NCBI GenBank assembly: GCA_031082285.1
Contig: JAVHLK010000052.1
Span: 1-34,023 of the forward strand
Direction: 5' to 3'
DNA: 34,023 nucleotides
Source: Desulfomonilaceae bacterium
GTDB taxonomy: Bacteria > Desulfobacterota > Desulfomonilia > Desulfomonilales > Desulfomonilaceae
Part shown: piece by piece, positions 16,141-25,257 of the stretch
Position numbering within the stretch: the stretch's first letter is position 1
Layout of the letters: each line of letters opens with the position of its first letter
Made by a program: the position numbers and the translations under genes
Notes under the pieces: model-generated
What the model was told of the DNA's origin: nothing
Seen by the model: the letters and a program-made list of their open reading frames with translations, nothing else
The model's database searches: none

Positions 16141-17394
16141 ATGAACGAAGTAACCCTTGCAGCTGGGGCAAGAACACCTGTGGGCAGGTACATGGGCGCT
16201 CTCAGAGAAGTTCAGGCGTACGATCTTGCAGCTCTGGTGCTTGACGAAGCAGTCAAGCGTGCGGGAATCGAACCCGCACTGGTGGATCAAGTGATCGTGG
16301 GCCAGGCCTATCAAAGTGGAGAGTACGTGAATATCGCGCGCATGGCACTTCTCACGGCCGGTTGGCCCGAGAGTATCCCCGGCGTGACCCTGGACTGCCG
16401 CTGCTGCACCGGTCTCGATGTCGTCCGCTACGCAGCCGCACTTATTGCATCGGGTCAGGCCGAAGTCGTCGTCGCGGGCGGTGTGGAAAGCATGAGTAAT
16501 GCCGAATTCTACCTTCCGGGCAGCGTGAAATGGGGAATCGGCGGGACAGGAGGCATGCCGAAAGGCCACGGCGATCTCTCAATATGGGGAGTAGCTCTGT
16601 ACGATCGTATACAGAGGGCGCGGGTGATGTCCCAGCCGGCGGAGCGATACGGTATTTTGCCGGCCATGATGTCGTGGGCGGAGACCGCCGCCGAGGAGCA
16701 CTCGATAACCCGCGAACAATGTGATCGCTGGGCCCTGGACAGCCATCGCAAAGCATGCGCGGCAATCGAGGCCGGAAAGCTTTCGGAAGAAATGGTCGCG
16801 GTGAGAGTTCCCCAGCGTAAAGGGGAGCCGATAATCGTGGACCGCGATGAGAATCCGCGATCGGACTCAACGCTTGAGGCATTGGCTCGCCTCAGGCCCG
16901 TACTCGGCGGGGTCTGCACGGCCGGCAATTCGTCCACTGAGAATGACGGCGCCGCAGCAGTGGTGCTGATGTCCGCGTCCAAAGCTATGGAGCTGAGTCC
17001 GGAGCCTCTTGCAGTATTCAAGTCGTGTGCTCTGGTCGGCGACGATCCGCGCAAAACCTACCGGACAGTGCCTCTTGCTGCGAGCAAGGCCCTCCACATG
17101 GCCGGGCTGTCTATGAATGACATGGATCTCATAGAAATTCAGGAAGCATTCGCGGCCCAAGTATTGGCCGACCTCACGGAGATGGGGATCGGACCGGAGG
17201 ACTATGGGAAAGTCAACGTCAACGGCTCGGGTATTTCCCTCGGGCATCCGATTGCCTGCACGGGTACCCGAGTGTTGGTGTCCTTGCTGTACGAAATGAA
17301 GCGCCGTGGCGCCAGGTATGGACTCGAGTGCATCTGCGGCGGAGGTGGACTCGGAATAGCAGCGGTCTTGGAAAGAAAAAACGTTAAGGAGTGA
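16141..17394 (+). CDS. Thiolase-family protein (acetyl-CoA acyltransferase), divergent NEAF motif
   Basis: A 417-residue thiolase. The nucleophile is in TLDCRCCTGLD; alignment to the canonical VNRxCxSG places it at C88. The histidine lies in SLGHPIACTG, and the second acid-base cysteine is in CICGGGGLG near the C terminus. The usual N-E-A-F motif reads Q-E-A-F (Q334), a change in the oxyanion-hole/water-binding asparagine. ATG 16141 follows GGAGA. It lies 37 bases after the dehydrogenase gene and 6 bases before the second thiolase. Probable role: CoA-dependent cleavage of a 3-oxoacyl-CoA. The motif change may point to an unusual acyl chain or a condensing role (inference). Confidence 0.92.
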   Translation: MNEVTLAAGARTPVGRYMGALREVQAYDLAALVLDEAVKRAGIEPALVDQVIVGQAYQSGEYVNIARMALLTAGWPESIPGVTLDCRCCTGLDVVRYAAALIASGQAEVVVAGGVESMSNAEFYLPGSVKWGIGGTGGMPKGHGDLSIWGVALYDRIQRARVMSQPAERYGILPAMMSWAETAAEEHSITREQCDRWALDSHRKACAAIEAGKLSEEMVAVRVPQRKGEPIIVDRDENPRSDSTLEALARLRPVLGGVCTAGNSSTENDGAAAVVLMSASKAMELSPEPLAVFKSCALVGDDPRKTYRTVPLAASKALHMAGLSMNDMDLIEIQEAFAAQVLADLTEMGIGPEDYGKVNVNGSGISLGHPIACTGTRVLVSLLYEMKRRGARYGLECICGGGGLGIAAVLERKNVKE

Positions 17395-17400
17395 CGGACA

Positions 17401-18591
17401 TTGTGCGCTGAACTACGTGATGCGGTGGTTGTGGATGCCGTGCGGACCGCATTTGGACGAGCCGGCGAGAAAGGAATCTTCTGGAGAACCAGAGCTGAAG
17501 ATCTCTGCGTTCCGGTGGTGAAGGCTCTGTTGCACCGCAACCCCGCGGTCAAACCGGAAATGATTGAGGACAGCATCTGGGGCGTCACCAACCAGATCAA
17601 GGAGCAGGGCGGAACTCTCGGCAGAATGGTCCCGATGTTGGCAGACTGGGGATGGGAGATCCCCGGATGCTCCATCGACAGGATGTGCGCGAGCGGTCTG
17701 ACCGGAATAGGCTTCGGCGTGACCTACATAGCGAGCGGAATGGCCGACTGCCTCATCTGTGGGGGAGTGGAACACATGGGACATGTGCCTATGGGATTCA
17801 TGCGGGATCCGCACCCGAGGGCCGAGGAAGTGATGGGTGATGCGTCTGCTTTCAATATGGGAATGACGGCTGAGAATATTCACGATCAATTTCCCCAGTT
17901 CACGAGAGGAATGGCCGACGAGTACGCCCTCGCCTCCCAGCGCAAGACCGAGCTGGCGATCGAGGCCGGCAAGATGAACGACATGGTCGTGCCCGTTGAA
18001 GTCGAATTAGAGAACGGCACACGAATGCTTGTTGAGAAAGACCAGCAGCCCCGTCCCGGAACCACCCTTGAAGCGCTGTCCACGTTGAAGACCCCGTTCA
18101 AGGAGAACGGCAGGGTCACCGCGGGGAACGCGGCCGGGCTCAACGACGGTGCTTCAGCGGTTCTCTTGATGTCTCGGCGAATGGCCGAGGACCTGAAACT
18201 GATGCCCACAATGAGATGGGTCGCGTCGGGCGTGGCGGCCGTCGACCCCCGACTCATGGGAACCGCGCCTGTTCCCGCCACCCAAAAAGCACTGACCAGA
18301 GCAGGACTGACCATGGCGGATATCGATCTTGTGGAGATGAACGAAGCGTTTGCCGTTCAGGCACTCTATTGTCTCGACAAATGGGGATTGGCGCCGGACG
18401 ACCCAAGAGTCAATCGCTGGGGCGGATCCGTCGCATACGGACACCCTCTTGCCGCTTCAGGCCCGCGCCTCGTGGCGTTTCTGGCTGGCCTTTTCAAAGA
18501 GAATCCCTCTGCACGGTACGGATTGACCACCATGTGCGTGGGACGGGGCCAGGGCTATTCGATCGTCTGGGAGAATATGACGACGGGCTGA
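17401..18591 (+). CDS. Thiolase (acetyl-CoA acetyl/acyltransferase)
   Basis: A 396-residue thiolase with all catalytic signatures: C96 in IDRMCASGL, NEAFAVQAL, AYGHPLAASGPR and CVGRGQG near the C terminus. Length matches the family. The start is TTG 17401, preceded by AAGGAG at 17386-17391; no in-frame ATG exists near the expected N terminus. The gap to the previous thiolase is 6 bases, so translation is probably coupled. Two different thiolases after one dehydrogenase suggest different chain lengths, or one cleaving and one condensing enzyme (inference). The gene ends the plus-strand run; downstream transcription meets the minus-strand DUF523 gene, with a 7-bp hairpin (18759-18765/18770-18776) between them. 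Confidence 0.94.
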   Translation: MCAELRDAVVVDAVRTAFGRAGEKGIFWRTRAEDLCVPVVKALLHRNPAVKPEMIEDSIWGVTNQIKEQGGTLGRMVPMLADWGWEIPGCSIDRMCASGLTGIGFGVTYIASGMADCLICGGVEHMGHVPMGFMRDPHPRAEEVMGDASAFNMGMTAENIHDQFPQFTRGMADEYALASQRKTELAIEAGKMNDMVVPVEVELENGTRMLVEKDQQPRPGTTLEALSTLKTPFKENGRVTAGNAAGLNDGASAVLLMSRRMAEDLKLMPTMRWVASGVAAVDPRLMGTAPVPATQKALTRAGLTMADIDLVEMNEAFAVQALYCLDKWGLAPDDPRVNRWGGSVAYGHPLAASGPRLVAFLAGLFKENPSARYGLTTMCVGRGQGYSIVWENMTTG

Positions 18592-18758
18592 GGGGCATGC
18601 ATTCGGGTGCGCCCGCTTCAGTGACGCGGGAATCTGATTTTCAGGTTCCGGAGTGCTCGTTTCCACCTCAATCGTTCGAGTGTTTGATCTTAATACTCGA
18701 CGGATGTGGTCTCCCATTCTTGATCGCCCCATCCGAAGGGTATGCTCGGACAGGATCG

Positions 18759-18776
18759 GCAGGACGCCGGTCCTGC
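18759..18776. terminator. Hairpin between convergent genes (weak terminator candidate)
   Basis: GCAGGAC at 18759-18765 pairs with GTCCTGC at 18770-18776 around a 4-base loop. It sits between the convergent thiolase and DUF523 genes. There is no T-run on either side, so intrinsic termination is uncertain. Confidence 0.3.
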
Positions 18777-18830
18777 TGAAAACCCACCCCCCGAGGCCGC
18801 GAGCCCAATGACACGACGCGGCCGGGAGGA

Positions 18831-19301
18831 TCATGTGGACGTTCCATCGTACGCCTCGACCGGATCCTCTTCGGTCAAGATCGAGAAGCCGTGACGCCTC
18901 AGAAGCGCCACGGTGACTCCGCAACCCGGTTGTCTTGTTCCTTCAATGTCGACACGGCGTACGCCGCACGAAGGGCTGCCCTCTTTGAACACGATCAGTC
19001 GGGGCGTCACCAATTGTACAACTCGGTTGACCTCTTCGGCACCACGAACAAAGTGAGATGTGCGGTCTCTGCCCGTTCGGTCCAGTATCCGGGCCCTTCC
19101 TTCCAGGACCTCCACTCCGTCTCCCCCCATGAAGCGACATTGCGGTCTGGGAATTCCCAACCCGCCCAGCACTTCCGGGCATACGGGAACCAGCGTCCAC
19201 CCGGCCGCGAGATGATCCAAATGGGGATGAGGAAACGCCCTCCCGTCGTACCGAGTACGCAAACCCGCCAGGCACGCGCTGATAATGATGGGTTGCCGCA
19301 T
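18831..19301 (-). CDS. DUF523 family protein
   Basis: A 156-residue protein with the conserved DUF523 pattern: IISACLAGLRTRYDG at the N terminus, VPVCPEVLGGLGIPRP, and FKEGSPSCGVRR in the second half. The conserved cysteines in SACL, PVCPE and SPSCG suggest metal or cluster binding (inference); the family is often annotated only as uncharacterised. The start is ATG 19301. It is the last gene of a four-gene minus-strand run, 34 bases after purM, so it may be transcribed with purine genes; a functional link is not known to me. Confidence 0.88.
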   Translation of the reverse strand: MRQPIIISACLAGLRTRYDGRAFPHPHLDHLAAGWTLVPVCPEVLGGLGIPRPQCRFMGGDGVEVLEGRARILDRTGRDRTSHFVRGAEEVNRVVQLVTPRLIVFKEGSPSCGVRRVDIEGTRQPGCGVTVALLRRHGFSILTEEDPVEAYDGTST

Positions 19302-19335
19302 GGCTTGTCCTCGGTGCCGTGAGTCATGAGTTCGA

Positions 19336-20379
19336 TCACACGAATCTCACGACCTTTTCAGGATCCGTACGCTCTGCAACGTCACCGATGACCCACGCGT
19401 TCAATCCCCTTGTCCCAAGGCTTTCCAGTATCGCGTCGGTGCAATCGGGCGGTACGATCATCACATACCCGACACCCATATTAAAGGTTCGGTACATCTC
19501 ATCGTCATCCAGCCTTGCTTCACGCCGGAGCACGTCGAATATCCGCGGAACGTCCCATGAACCGTTTCGTATGACGACGGAACAGTCCGGAGGGAGTATC
19601 CTCGGCAGGTTTCCCGTAAATCCCCCGCCGGTAATGTGAGCCATACCTGAGATCGGTATGCGTGCGCAGAGATCCAGAACAGGTTTCACGTATATGGTCG
19701 TGGGCGTGAGGAGTTCCTCTCCAAGCGGTTTTCCGATTTCATTGAGACGGGTCTCCGTCGTATATCCCTTCACATCGAAGAGCACCTTTCGTACCAGGCT
19801 GAATCCGTTGCTGTGCAGACCCGAAGACGCAATGCCTACGACTTTGTGAGAAGGCCGGATCGCGGACCCGTCGATCACCTTGGATCCATCGACAATACCC
19901 ACACAGAAGCCAGCGAGATCGTATTCTCCTGCGCCGTAGAAGTCCGGCATTTCAGCGGTCTCTCCCCCGATCAGTGCGCAACCTGCGTCCTCACAGCCGT
20001 CTGCAATTCCTGAGATGACGGACCGGACAACGTCTGGTTCGATTGCGCCCGTGGCCAGATAGTCCAAGAAAAACAGGGGCTCCGCGCCCGTGACCAGCAG
20101 ATCGTTCACATTCATGGCCACCAAGTCTCTCCCCACGGTGTGGTGAACTCCCGTGAGAAACGCAATCTTGAGCTTGGTTCCCACTCCATCTGCCGCGGAC
20201 ACCAGCAACGGGTCGTCGTATTGTCGCCAATGGGGACGAAACAGTGCGGCAAACCCACCCATCTTGCCCGTGACCTCGGGCCTGAACGTAGCCCTGATAC
20301 GATCCGACAAGGATCCGATGACCCGGTCGGCCAACTCGATGTCAACACCCGAATCTTTGTAGGTGATCTTGTCGTTCAT
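19336..20379 (-). CDS. purM: Phosphoribosylformylglycinamidine cyclo-ligase (AIR synthetase)
   Basis: A 347-residue PurM. Key segments: TYKDSGVDIELAD at the start, the glycine-rich VTGKMGGFAALF, SAADGVGTKLKIA, the metal/ATP-binding MNVNDLLVTGAEPLFFLDY, GCALIGGETAEMPDFY and THTG-like AHITGGGFTGNLPRI. It catalyses the ATP-dependent ring closure of FGAM to AIR, the fifth step of purine synthesis. ATG 20379 is preceded by AAAGGATG; an upstream in-frame extension to 20415 is not needed. The gene is not next to purN, as often found, but follows two nucleoside-salvage genes on the same strand. Confidence 0.97.
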   Translation of the reverse strand: MNDKITYKDSGVDIELADRVIGSLSDRIRATFRPEVTGKMGGFAALFRPHWRQYDDPLLVSAADGVGTKLKIAFLTGVHHTVGRDLVAMNVNDLLVTGAEPLFFLDYLATGAIEPDVVRSVISGIADGCEDAGCALIGGETAEMPDFYGAGEYDLAGFCVGIVDGSKVIDGSAIRPSHKVVGIASSGLHSNGFSLVRKVLFDVKGYTTETRLNEIGKPLGEELLTPTTIYVKPVLDLCARIPISGMAHITGGGFTGNLPRILPPDCSVVIRNGSWDVPRIFDVLRREARLDDDEMYRTFNMGVGYVMIVPPDCTDAILESLGTRGLNAWVIGDVAERTDPEKVVRFV

Positions 20380-20495
20380 AGTGCATCCTTTAGTTGTTGC
20401 AGGAGCTCGGTACACGTGTTCCGGAATACGGTGTCGAATTCACGGCACTTATCTTCGGCTTGGCGGCGCGGCCCCGTGCACGATCAATCTTACCC

Positions 20496-21842
20496 CTATT
20501 CTCCACACTCACGCAGTCCCACCCCGCGGCCTATCTCCGAGGCCATGGTCCGTGCGCGAGCCTTGAACTCTTCTTCGTCCACAGTGGTAATCCGGCCGTG
20601 ATCCACTACCATCCTGCCGTTCACGATGACATCTCGAACATCCGATCCCCGGGCCGCATAGACCAGGTGAGATTCGGGGACATACATGGGAGTAAGATGC
20701 GGCCGATCCGGATCGATCACGATCACGTCCGCAAACTTGCCCGGCTCAAGGGATCCGATTCGGTCGTCCATGCCCAGGACTCGTGCACCGTCGATGGTGG
20801 CCATTCGGAGCACGGTGCGTGCGTCGAGGGCCTCCGGGTCGCGGGTGACGAGTTTTGCCATGAGAGACGCGGATCGCATCTCTTCGAACAGGTCCAGGTT
20901 ATTGTTGCTCGCAGGGCCGTCCGTGCCGATCCCCATTGCCACTCCTCGACGGCTCAGACCCGACGCATCGCATGCTCCCGCGGCAAGCTTCATGTTGCTT
21001 TCGGGACAGTGCACCACTCCCACGCCCGCCTCGACGAGCATCTCTTTCTCCCGATCGGACAGGTGCACCGCGTGGACGGCTACAAAACCTTCCCCGAGGA
21101 TATTCAACGCGTCAAGGTGCTCCACCGGTCGGCGACCGTACCGGTGAGCGACATCGTCGACCTCGGGGGCGGTCTCCGAGACATGGCAGAAAAGAAGGGT
21201 GCGGAGCTCCCTCGCCAGAGCCGCAGCGTCTCGGAGGGTTTCCGGGCTGCAGAGGTACGTCGAATGGCAGAACAATGCCGGCGAAATCAGCGGGTCCCGC
21301 GGACACGATTCGAGAAACTCGTGCATCCGGCCTTTCCAGGAACCCGGTGAGGCCGCGTCGGGAGCCGGCACATCGAGGATCCCCTGGGCAATTACCGCTC
21401 GGAGCCCAACATCCACGGCGGCCCGAGCCGCGTGTTCCATGTGGAAATAGCCGTCGGCAAAGGTCGTAATACCGTTGAGGGCCATCTCCATCGAGGAAAT
21501 CATGGTCCCGAGGTACACGAATTCCGGTCCCACATGTGTGCTCTCAGCGGGGAAAATGTACTCGTTGAGCCACCGATGAAAGGGAAGATCGTCGGCAAGT
21601 CCTCTGAGCAGGCTCATTGCCGCATGCACATGACCGTTGATCAATCCGGGCATGATCAAACAATGGGAGCAATCCACGATCCGCGCATCGACCTCCTCGG
21701 TCAACCGGGAAACGTTCACCTCAACGAGGCGGTCTTCCGCGATCAGCGTCTTTTCATGTTTCACGACCCCGGTTCGGCCCGGCTCCGTGAGGATCATGCC
21801 TCCCACCAGAACCGTGTTTTCCGAAGGAGCCTTCTCCGTCAT
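20496..21842 (-). CDS. mtaD: MTA/SAH deaminase-type amidohydrolase
   Basis: A 448-residue metal-dependent amidohydrolase of the TrzA/AtzA/MtaD group. Metal and catalytic motifs: GLINGHVHAAMSLLRGLADD (HxH), LLFCHVSETAPEVD (third His and Glu), FVAVHAVHLSDRE, and GIGTDGPASNNNLDLFEEMR (catalytic Asp). GSLEPGKFADVIVID closes the barrel. This subgroup deaminates 5'-methylthioadenosine and S-adenosylhomocysteine. MTEK at ATG 21842 is taken as start because AGGAAGG lies 9 bases upstream; ATG 21851 would be too close to that site. It begins 31 bases after the nucleoside phosphorylase gene, suggesting the pair acts in sequence: deaminate, then phosphorolyse the 6-oxopurine nucleoside (inference). Confidence 0.88.
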   Translation of the reverse strand: MTEKAPSENTVLVGGMILTEPGRTGVVKHEKTLIAEDRLVEVNVSRLTEEVDARIVDCSHCLIMPGLINGHVHAAMSLLRGLADDLPFHRWLNEYIFPAESTHVGPEFVYLGTMISSMEMALNGITTFADGYFHMEHAARAAVDVGLRAVIAQGILDVPAPDAASPGSWKGRMHEFLESCPRDPLISPALFCHSTYLCSPETLRDAAALARELRTLLFCHVSETAPEVDDVAHRYGRRPVEHLDALNILGEGFVAVHAVHLSDREKEMLVEAGVGVVHCPESNMKLAAGACDASGLSRRGVAMGIGTDGPASNNNLDLFEEMRSASLMAKLVTRDPEALDARTVLRMATIDGARVLGMDDRIGSLEPGKFADVIVIDPDRPHLTPMYVPESHLVYAARGSDVRDVIVNGRMVVDHGRITTVDEEEFKARARTMASEIGRGVGLRECGE

Positions 21843-21873
21843 CGATCTCATCCTTCCTCGCGGGTCCCGGTCA

Positions 21874-22701
21874 CTACCGCACGGCACGCGCCAATGCGGC
21901 TTCCACCAAGGCACTGAGCCGAGGTTCGGCCAGTTTCGCGTTGGCGATCACCTGTTCCACGGATATGGGTTCCATACGGTCGGGGAGGTTCACGTTTGTC
22001 ACCGCGGCCAGAGCCATGGTCCTGAACCCGACCTGACGTGCCGTAATAACTTCCGGGACCGTGCTCATCCCCACCGCGTCCGCTCCCAACATTCGGAGCA
22101 TTCTTGTTTCCGCGGGAGTCTCCAGGCTCGGACCTGCGACCGCGACATATACTCCGTGCCGTATGGCAATTCTCAGATCGGCCGCGGCCTCCTCGACCAT
22201 CCGGATCAATTCCGGGTCATAGGGTTTACTCATGTCCGGGAACCGCTCTCCCAGTCGCTCATCGGAGAGTCCTCTCAACGGATTGTCTCCAATGAGATTG
22301 ATATGATCCGTGACAATCATGATGTCGCCGGCGCGGAAATGAGGATTCAATCCGCCCGCGGCACTGTTGATCAACAGAAGTTCAGCGCCCAGGGCTCGCA
22401 TGATCCGAACGGGAAGTGTGACCTGGTGCGGCGAGTACCCCTCGTACAAGTGAATTCTGCCCTGCATCGCCACCACACGGCGCCCGGACAGCGTTCCGAA
22501 GATGAGACGTCCCCTGTGGCTCTCAACCGTGGCGGCCGGGAAATGAGGAATGGCCTCATACGGCACTTCATGGGTGACCGCAATCCGTTCACCGACGCCT
22601 CCGAGTCCGGTCCCGAGAACAATCGCGGCCCACGGCTTCGCACCGACTTTGCCCTGGAGAAAGGCCGCGGCCTCCTGCACTGATTCATAGACGTGTTCCA
22701 T
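21874..22701 (-). CDS. Purine nucleoside phosphorylase, trimeric class
   Basis: A 275-residue PNP/MTAP-superfamily protein with PNP-type motifs: VLGTGLGGVG (phosphate binding), MQGRIHLYEGY, INSAAGGLNPHFRAGDIMIVTDHIN (split here only by name), AGPSLETPAE and VGMSTVPEVI. The base-contacting stretch reads AVTNVN, with the asparagine typical of 6-oxopurine-specific enzymes; adenosine/MTA-specific members carry aspartate there. It should therefore prefer inosine, guanosine or methylthioinosine. ATG 22701 follows GGGGGAA by 11 bases. It is the first gene of the minus-strand salvage/purine run; the 296-base gap to the divergent ligase gene should hold both promoters. Confidence 0.93.
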   Translation of the reverse strand: MEHVYESVQEAAAFLQGKVGAKPWAAIVLGTGLGGVGERIAVTHEVPYEAIPHFPAATVESHRGRLIFGTLSGRRVVAMQGRIHLYEGYSPHQVTLPVRIMRALGAELLLINSAAGGLNPHFRAGDIMIVTDHINLIGDNPLRGLSDERLGERFPDMSKPYDPELIRMVEEAAADLRIAIRHGVYVAVAGPSLETPAETRMLRMLGADAVGMSTVPEVITARQVGFRTMALAAVTNVNLPDRMEPISVEQVIANAKLAEPRLSALVEAALARAVR

Positions 22702-22997
22702 GGTATACTATTCCCCCAAGGATGAACGGAGTATCGTGGATCGACTCGACGAAAGTCAAGCATCTTTGCCGGGGAACCATATCTGCAGGTTCTCATGAGA
22801 TAGCGGCTTACCCTGGGTGTTCCCGGCGTTGCCCGCCTTGAACCCCGAGGAGCCGCGTCGACGAGCGTTCGATGGATCCATGGGAAAGACTCTGACGTTG
22901 TGTTCCGACTTCGTTCCCCGAACCACATGCGTGCAGAGGCTCATGCGCCGAAGAGAGCGAACCCTCGCGCACATCTTCTATGAGGAGAGGAGAATCC

Positions 22998-24659
22998 GTG
23001 ACAAAACAACCGCGTACCATTTTCCGTACCGAGTCGTCGTACGCTTATCCTTTATTGATCAAGCAGCTTCTCAATACCCCTATCTACTATGCACCCGACC
23101 AGGAGATCGTGTACCGAGACCGGGTGCGACACACGTACCGCGATCTCTACCGCCGCATCGACCGACTGGCCTGCGGCCTTTCCGCATTGGGAGCAGGACC
23201 CGGCGATACCGTGGCCGTCCTGGATTGGGATTCCCATCGATACCTCGAATGTTTCTTCGCCGTTCCCATGATGGGAGCAATCCTCCACACGGTAAACGTT
23301 CGACTGTCCCCCGAGCAGATCCTGTACACCATGAACCATGCCGAGGATCTGGTCGTTCTGGTGCACGAAGACTTTCTGCCGATGCTGGAGGGAATCGCGG
23401 GCAAACTTGAGACGGTGAAGACCTTTGTCTTGCTCAAGGACGGGCCGGATACGCCGCAAACCTCTCTCCCCATCGCGGCCGAGTATGAGGAGATGCTCGG
23501 TACCTACGACGAACCGTACGACTTCCCTGAGTTTGATGAGAATTCACAAGCCACGACCTTCTATACGACCGGGACCACGGGAGATCCCAAGGGAGTGTAT
23601 TTCAGCCACCGGCAGCTCGTATTGCATACGCTCTCCGTGGGATTGGCCGTTGCCGGGTACACTGCTCCGGGGCGGTTTCAGTCCGGGGACGTGTACATGC
23701 CTTTGACCCCCATGTTCCACGTCCATGCCTGGGGATTTCCCTACCTCGCCACCCTCATTGGAGCCAAGCAGGTATATCCGGGACGGTTCGATCCGGCCGC
23801 GGCCTTAAGACTTATCCATAAGGAAAAGGTGACCTTTTCGCACTGCGTGCCCACCATTCTCCACATGCTGGTGGACCATCCCGAGGCTCAAGGAATAGAC
23901 CTCAGCGGCTGGAAAGTCAACACGGGAGGTATGTCTCTGCCCAGGGGATTGGCAAAGAGACTCATGGACATGGGTATTGAGATATTTCATGGATACGGCA
24001 TGTCGGAAACCTGTCCCATCCTCACGCTGGCAAACCTCAAGCCCCACATGATGGAGTGGGACCGGGAACGGCAATTGGACTACAGGACCAAGACCGGATT
24101 CCCTCTGCCGCTGGCCGACTTGCGGGTGGTCGACTCCTCGGGCAGGCATGTGCCGCGGGATGGCGAGTCCACGGGTGAGATCGTGGTGAGAACTCCGTAT
24201 TGTACTCAAGGTTACTTCAAAGACCCCGAACGGTCGGAAGAGCTCTGGCGAGGTGGTTACCTGCACACCGGCGACGTGGCTCACATCGACGATCAAGGCT
24301 ACGTGCGCATCACCGACCGACTCAAGGACGCGATCAAGACCGGCGGAGAATGGATTTCCTCACTTGAGTTGGAAAGTCTCATCAGTCGTCATGAAGCCGT
24401 GTCCGAGGTCGCGGTAGTCGGGGTGCCCCACGAGAAATGGGGCGAAAGGCCGGTGGCGCTCATCGTGTCCAAGGACGGGGCCGCGGATAAGGTGACGAGC
24501 GACGCGTTACGAGCTTTTCTCGAGCAGTTCGTCGCGCAGGGACGTATCTCCAAATGGGCCATACCGGACGATTTCATGTTCGTGGACGAGATCCCCAAGA
24601 CCAGTGTCGGGAAGATCGACAAGAAGATAATCAGGCAACGAATGGAGCCTTTAGAGTGA
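22998..24659 (+). CDS. Fatty-acyl-CoA ligase (AMP-forming)
   Basis: A 553-residue ligase of the medium/long-chain acyl-CoA synthetase type (AlkK-like length). ATP-binding FYTTGTTGDPKGVYFSHR, acyl/adenylate motif GYGMSETCPI, YLHTGDVAHIDDQGYVRITDR hinge region, KDAIKTGGEWISSLELE, and catalytic-lysine motif PKTSVGKIDKK near the C terminus, all intact. GTG 22998 is chosen because GGAGAGGAGA lies directly upstream; the ATG at 22980 overlaps that site. It is a second, shorter CoA ligase distinct from the one in the liv cluster, transcribed divergently from the nucleoside phosphorylase gene. The substrate is probably a free fatty or aryl-alkanoic acid (inference). Confidence 0.94.
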   Translation: MTKQPRTIFRTESSYAYPLLIKQLLNTPIYYAPDQEIVYRDRVRHTYRDLYRRIDRLACGLSALGAGPGDTVAVLDWDSHRYLECFFAVPMMGAILHTVNVRLSPEQILYTMNHAEDLVVLVHEDFLPMLEGIAGKLETVKTFVLLKDGPDTPQTSLPIAAEYEEMLGTYDEPYDFPEFDENSQATTFYTTGTTGDPKGVYFSHRQLVLHTLSVGLAVAGYTAPGRFQSGDVYMPLTPMFHVHAWGFPYLATLIGAKQVYPGRFDPAAALRLIHKEKVTFSHCVPTILHMLVDHPEAQGIDLSGWKVNTGGMSLPRGLAKRLMDMGIEIFHGYGMSETCPILTLANLKPHMMEWDRERQLDYRTKTGFPLPLADLRVVDSSGRHVPRDGESTGEIVVRTPYCTQGYFKDPERSEELWRGGYLHTGDVAHIDDQGYVRITDRLKDAIKTGGEWISSLELESLISRHEAVSEVAVVGVPHEKWGERPVALIVSKDGAADKVTSDALRAFLEQFVAQGRISKWAIPDDFMFVDEIPKTSVGKIDKKIIRQRMEPLE

Positions 24660-24737
24660 TGGTTCGGGTGTGATGGTTCCGGTGGAAGGGAGAGCCGGCA
24701 TGCCTGATTGACGGTACAAAGTCTTGTGGTCTGTTCC

Positions 24738-25184
24738 CTACGGCTCCCGGACCATCCCGATTCCGTTGGATCCGTGGGAAAACGGCAGGAGCACCCATAT
24801 GCGGTTTTCGTCTCTCCTTCGTACCGGCAAAAATTGAGACCCGCGATTGGGGTGTTTCTCGTCGTACAGAACGAGTCCTTCATCCGTCATCTTCCATCGA
24901 CCCTCCGACGGTCTGAAGAAATTCTCCATTGTCATGGTCCCGTCTTCCCGCAGCGTCATGGAACAGGTGCCGCGGAAACGGGTGACCCGGGCGCTCTTTG
25001 TATCGGTCACGCCCCATCGAAAGAAATCGTCGGAGCATGTCCACGTCCCCACCATAAAATCCGAGGTGACCCTGACCTCTTGCGCCGGATCGATCAAAGG
25101 CGACCGCGGAATGCCCGGCTCGTTGGGAACCACCCCTGCGAGCAGTGGTATCAGGGTCAGGGCAAATACCTGAATATTCAACAA
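24738..25184 (-). CDS. Small exported protein of unknown function
   Basis: A 148-residue protein. The first 17-20 residues (MLNIQVFALTLIPLLAGVVP) look like a signal peptide without a lipobox. The mature part, with FMVGTWTCSDDFFRWG, TCSMTLREDGTMTMENFF, EGRWKMTDEGLVLYD and RIWVLLPF, has repeated W/F-x-strand patterns that suggest a small beta-barrel of lipocalin-like type; this is structural inference only. The start is TTG 25184, eight bases after GGGAG; a second TTG follows directly. Two cysteines (in TWTCSDD and GTCSMT) could form a disulfide outside the cytoplasm. It lies just downstream of the DedA/YqaA-like gene on the same strand. Confidence 0.6.
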   Translation of the reverse strand: MLNIQVFALTLIPLLAGVVPNEPGIPRSPLIDPAQEVRVTSDFMVGTWTCSDDFFRWGVTDTKSARVTRFRGTCSMTLREDGTMTMENFFRPSEGRWKMTDEGLVLYDEKHPNRGSQFLPVRRRDENRIWVLLPFSHGSNGIGMVREP

Positions 25185-25257
25185 GACTCTATCTCCCGGA
25201 CGTCATTTGGGCCCGATAGTTTATACCAGAGCCCCTGCCGGGAGTCCAGCCTGACGG

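Noticed and set aside
22756-22974. Possible 72-residue minus-strand gene upstream of the nucleoside phosphorylase
   Set aside because: No ribosome binding site or known domain, and it overlaps the likely promoter region of the divergent genes; too weak to list.
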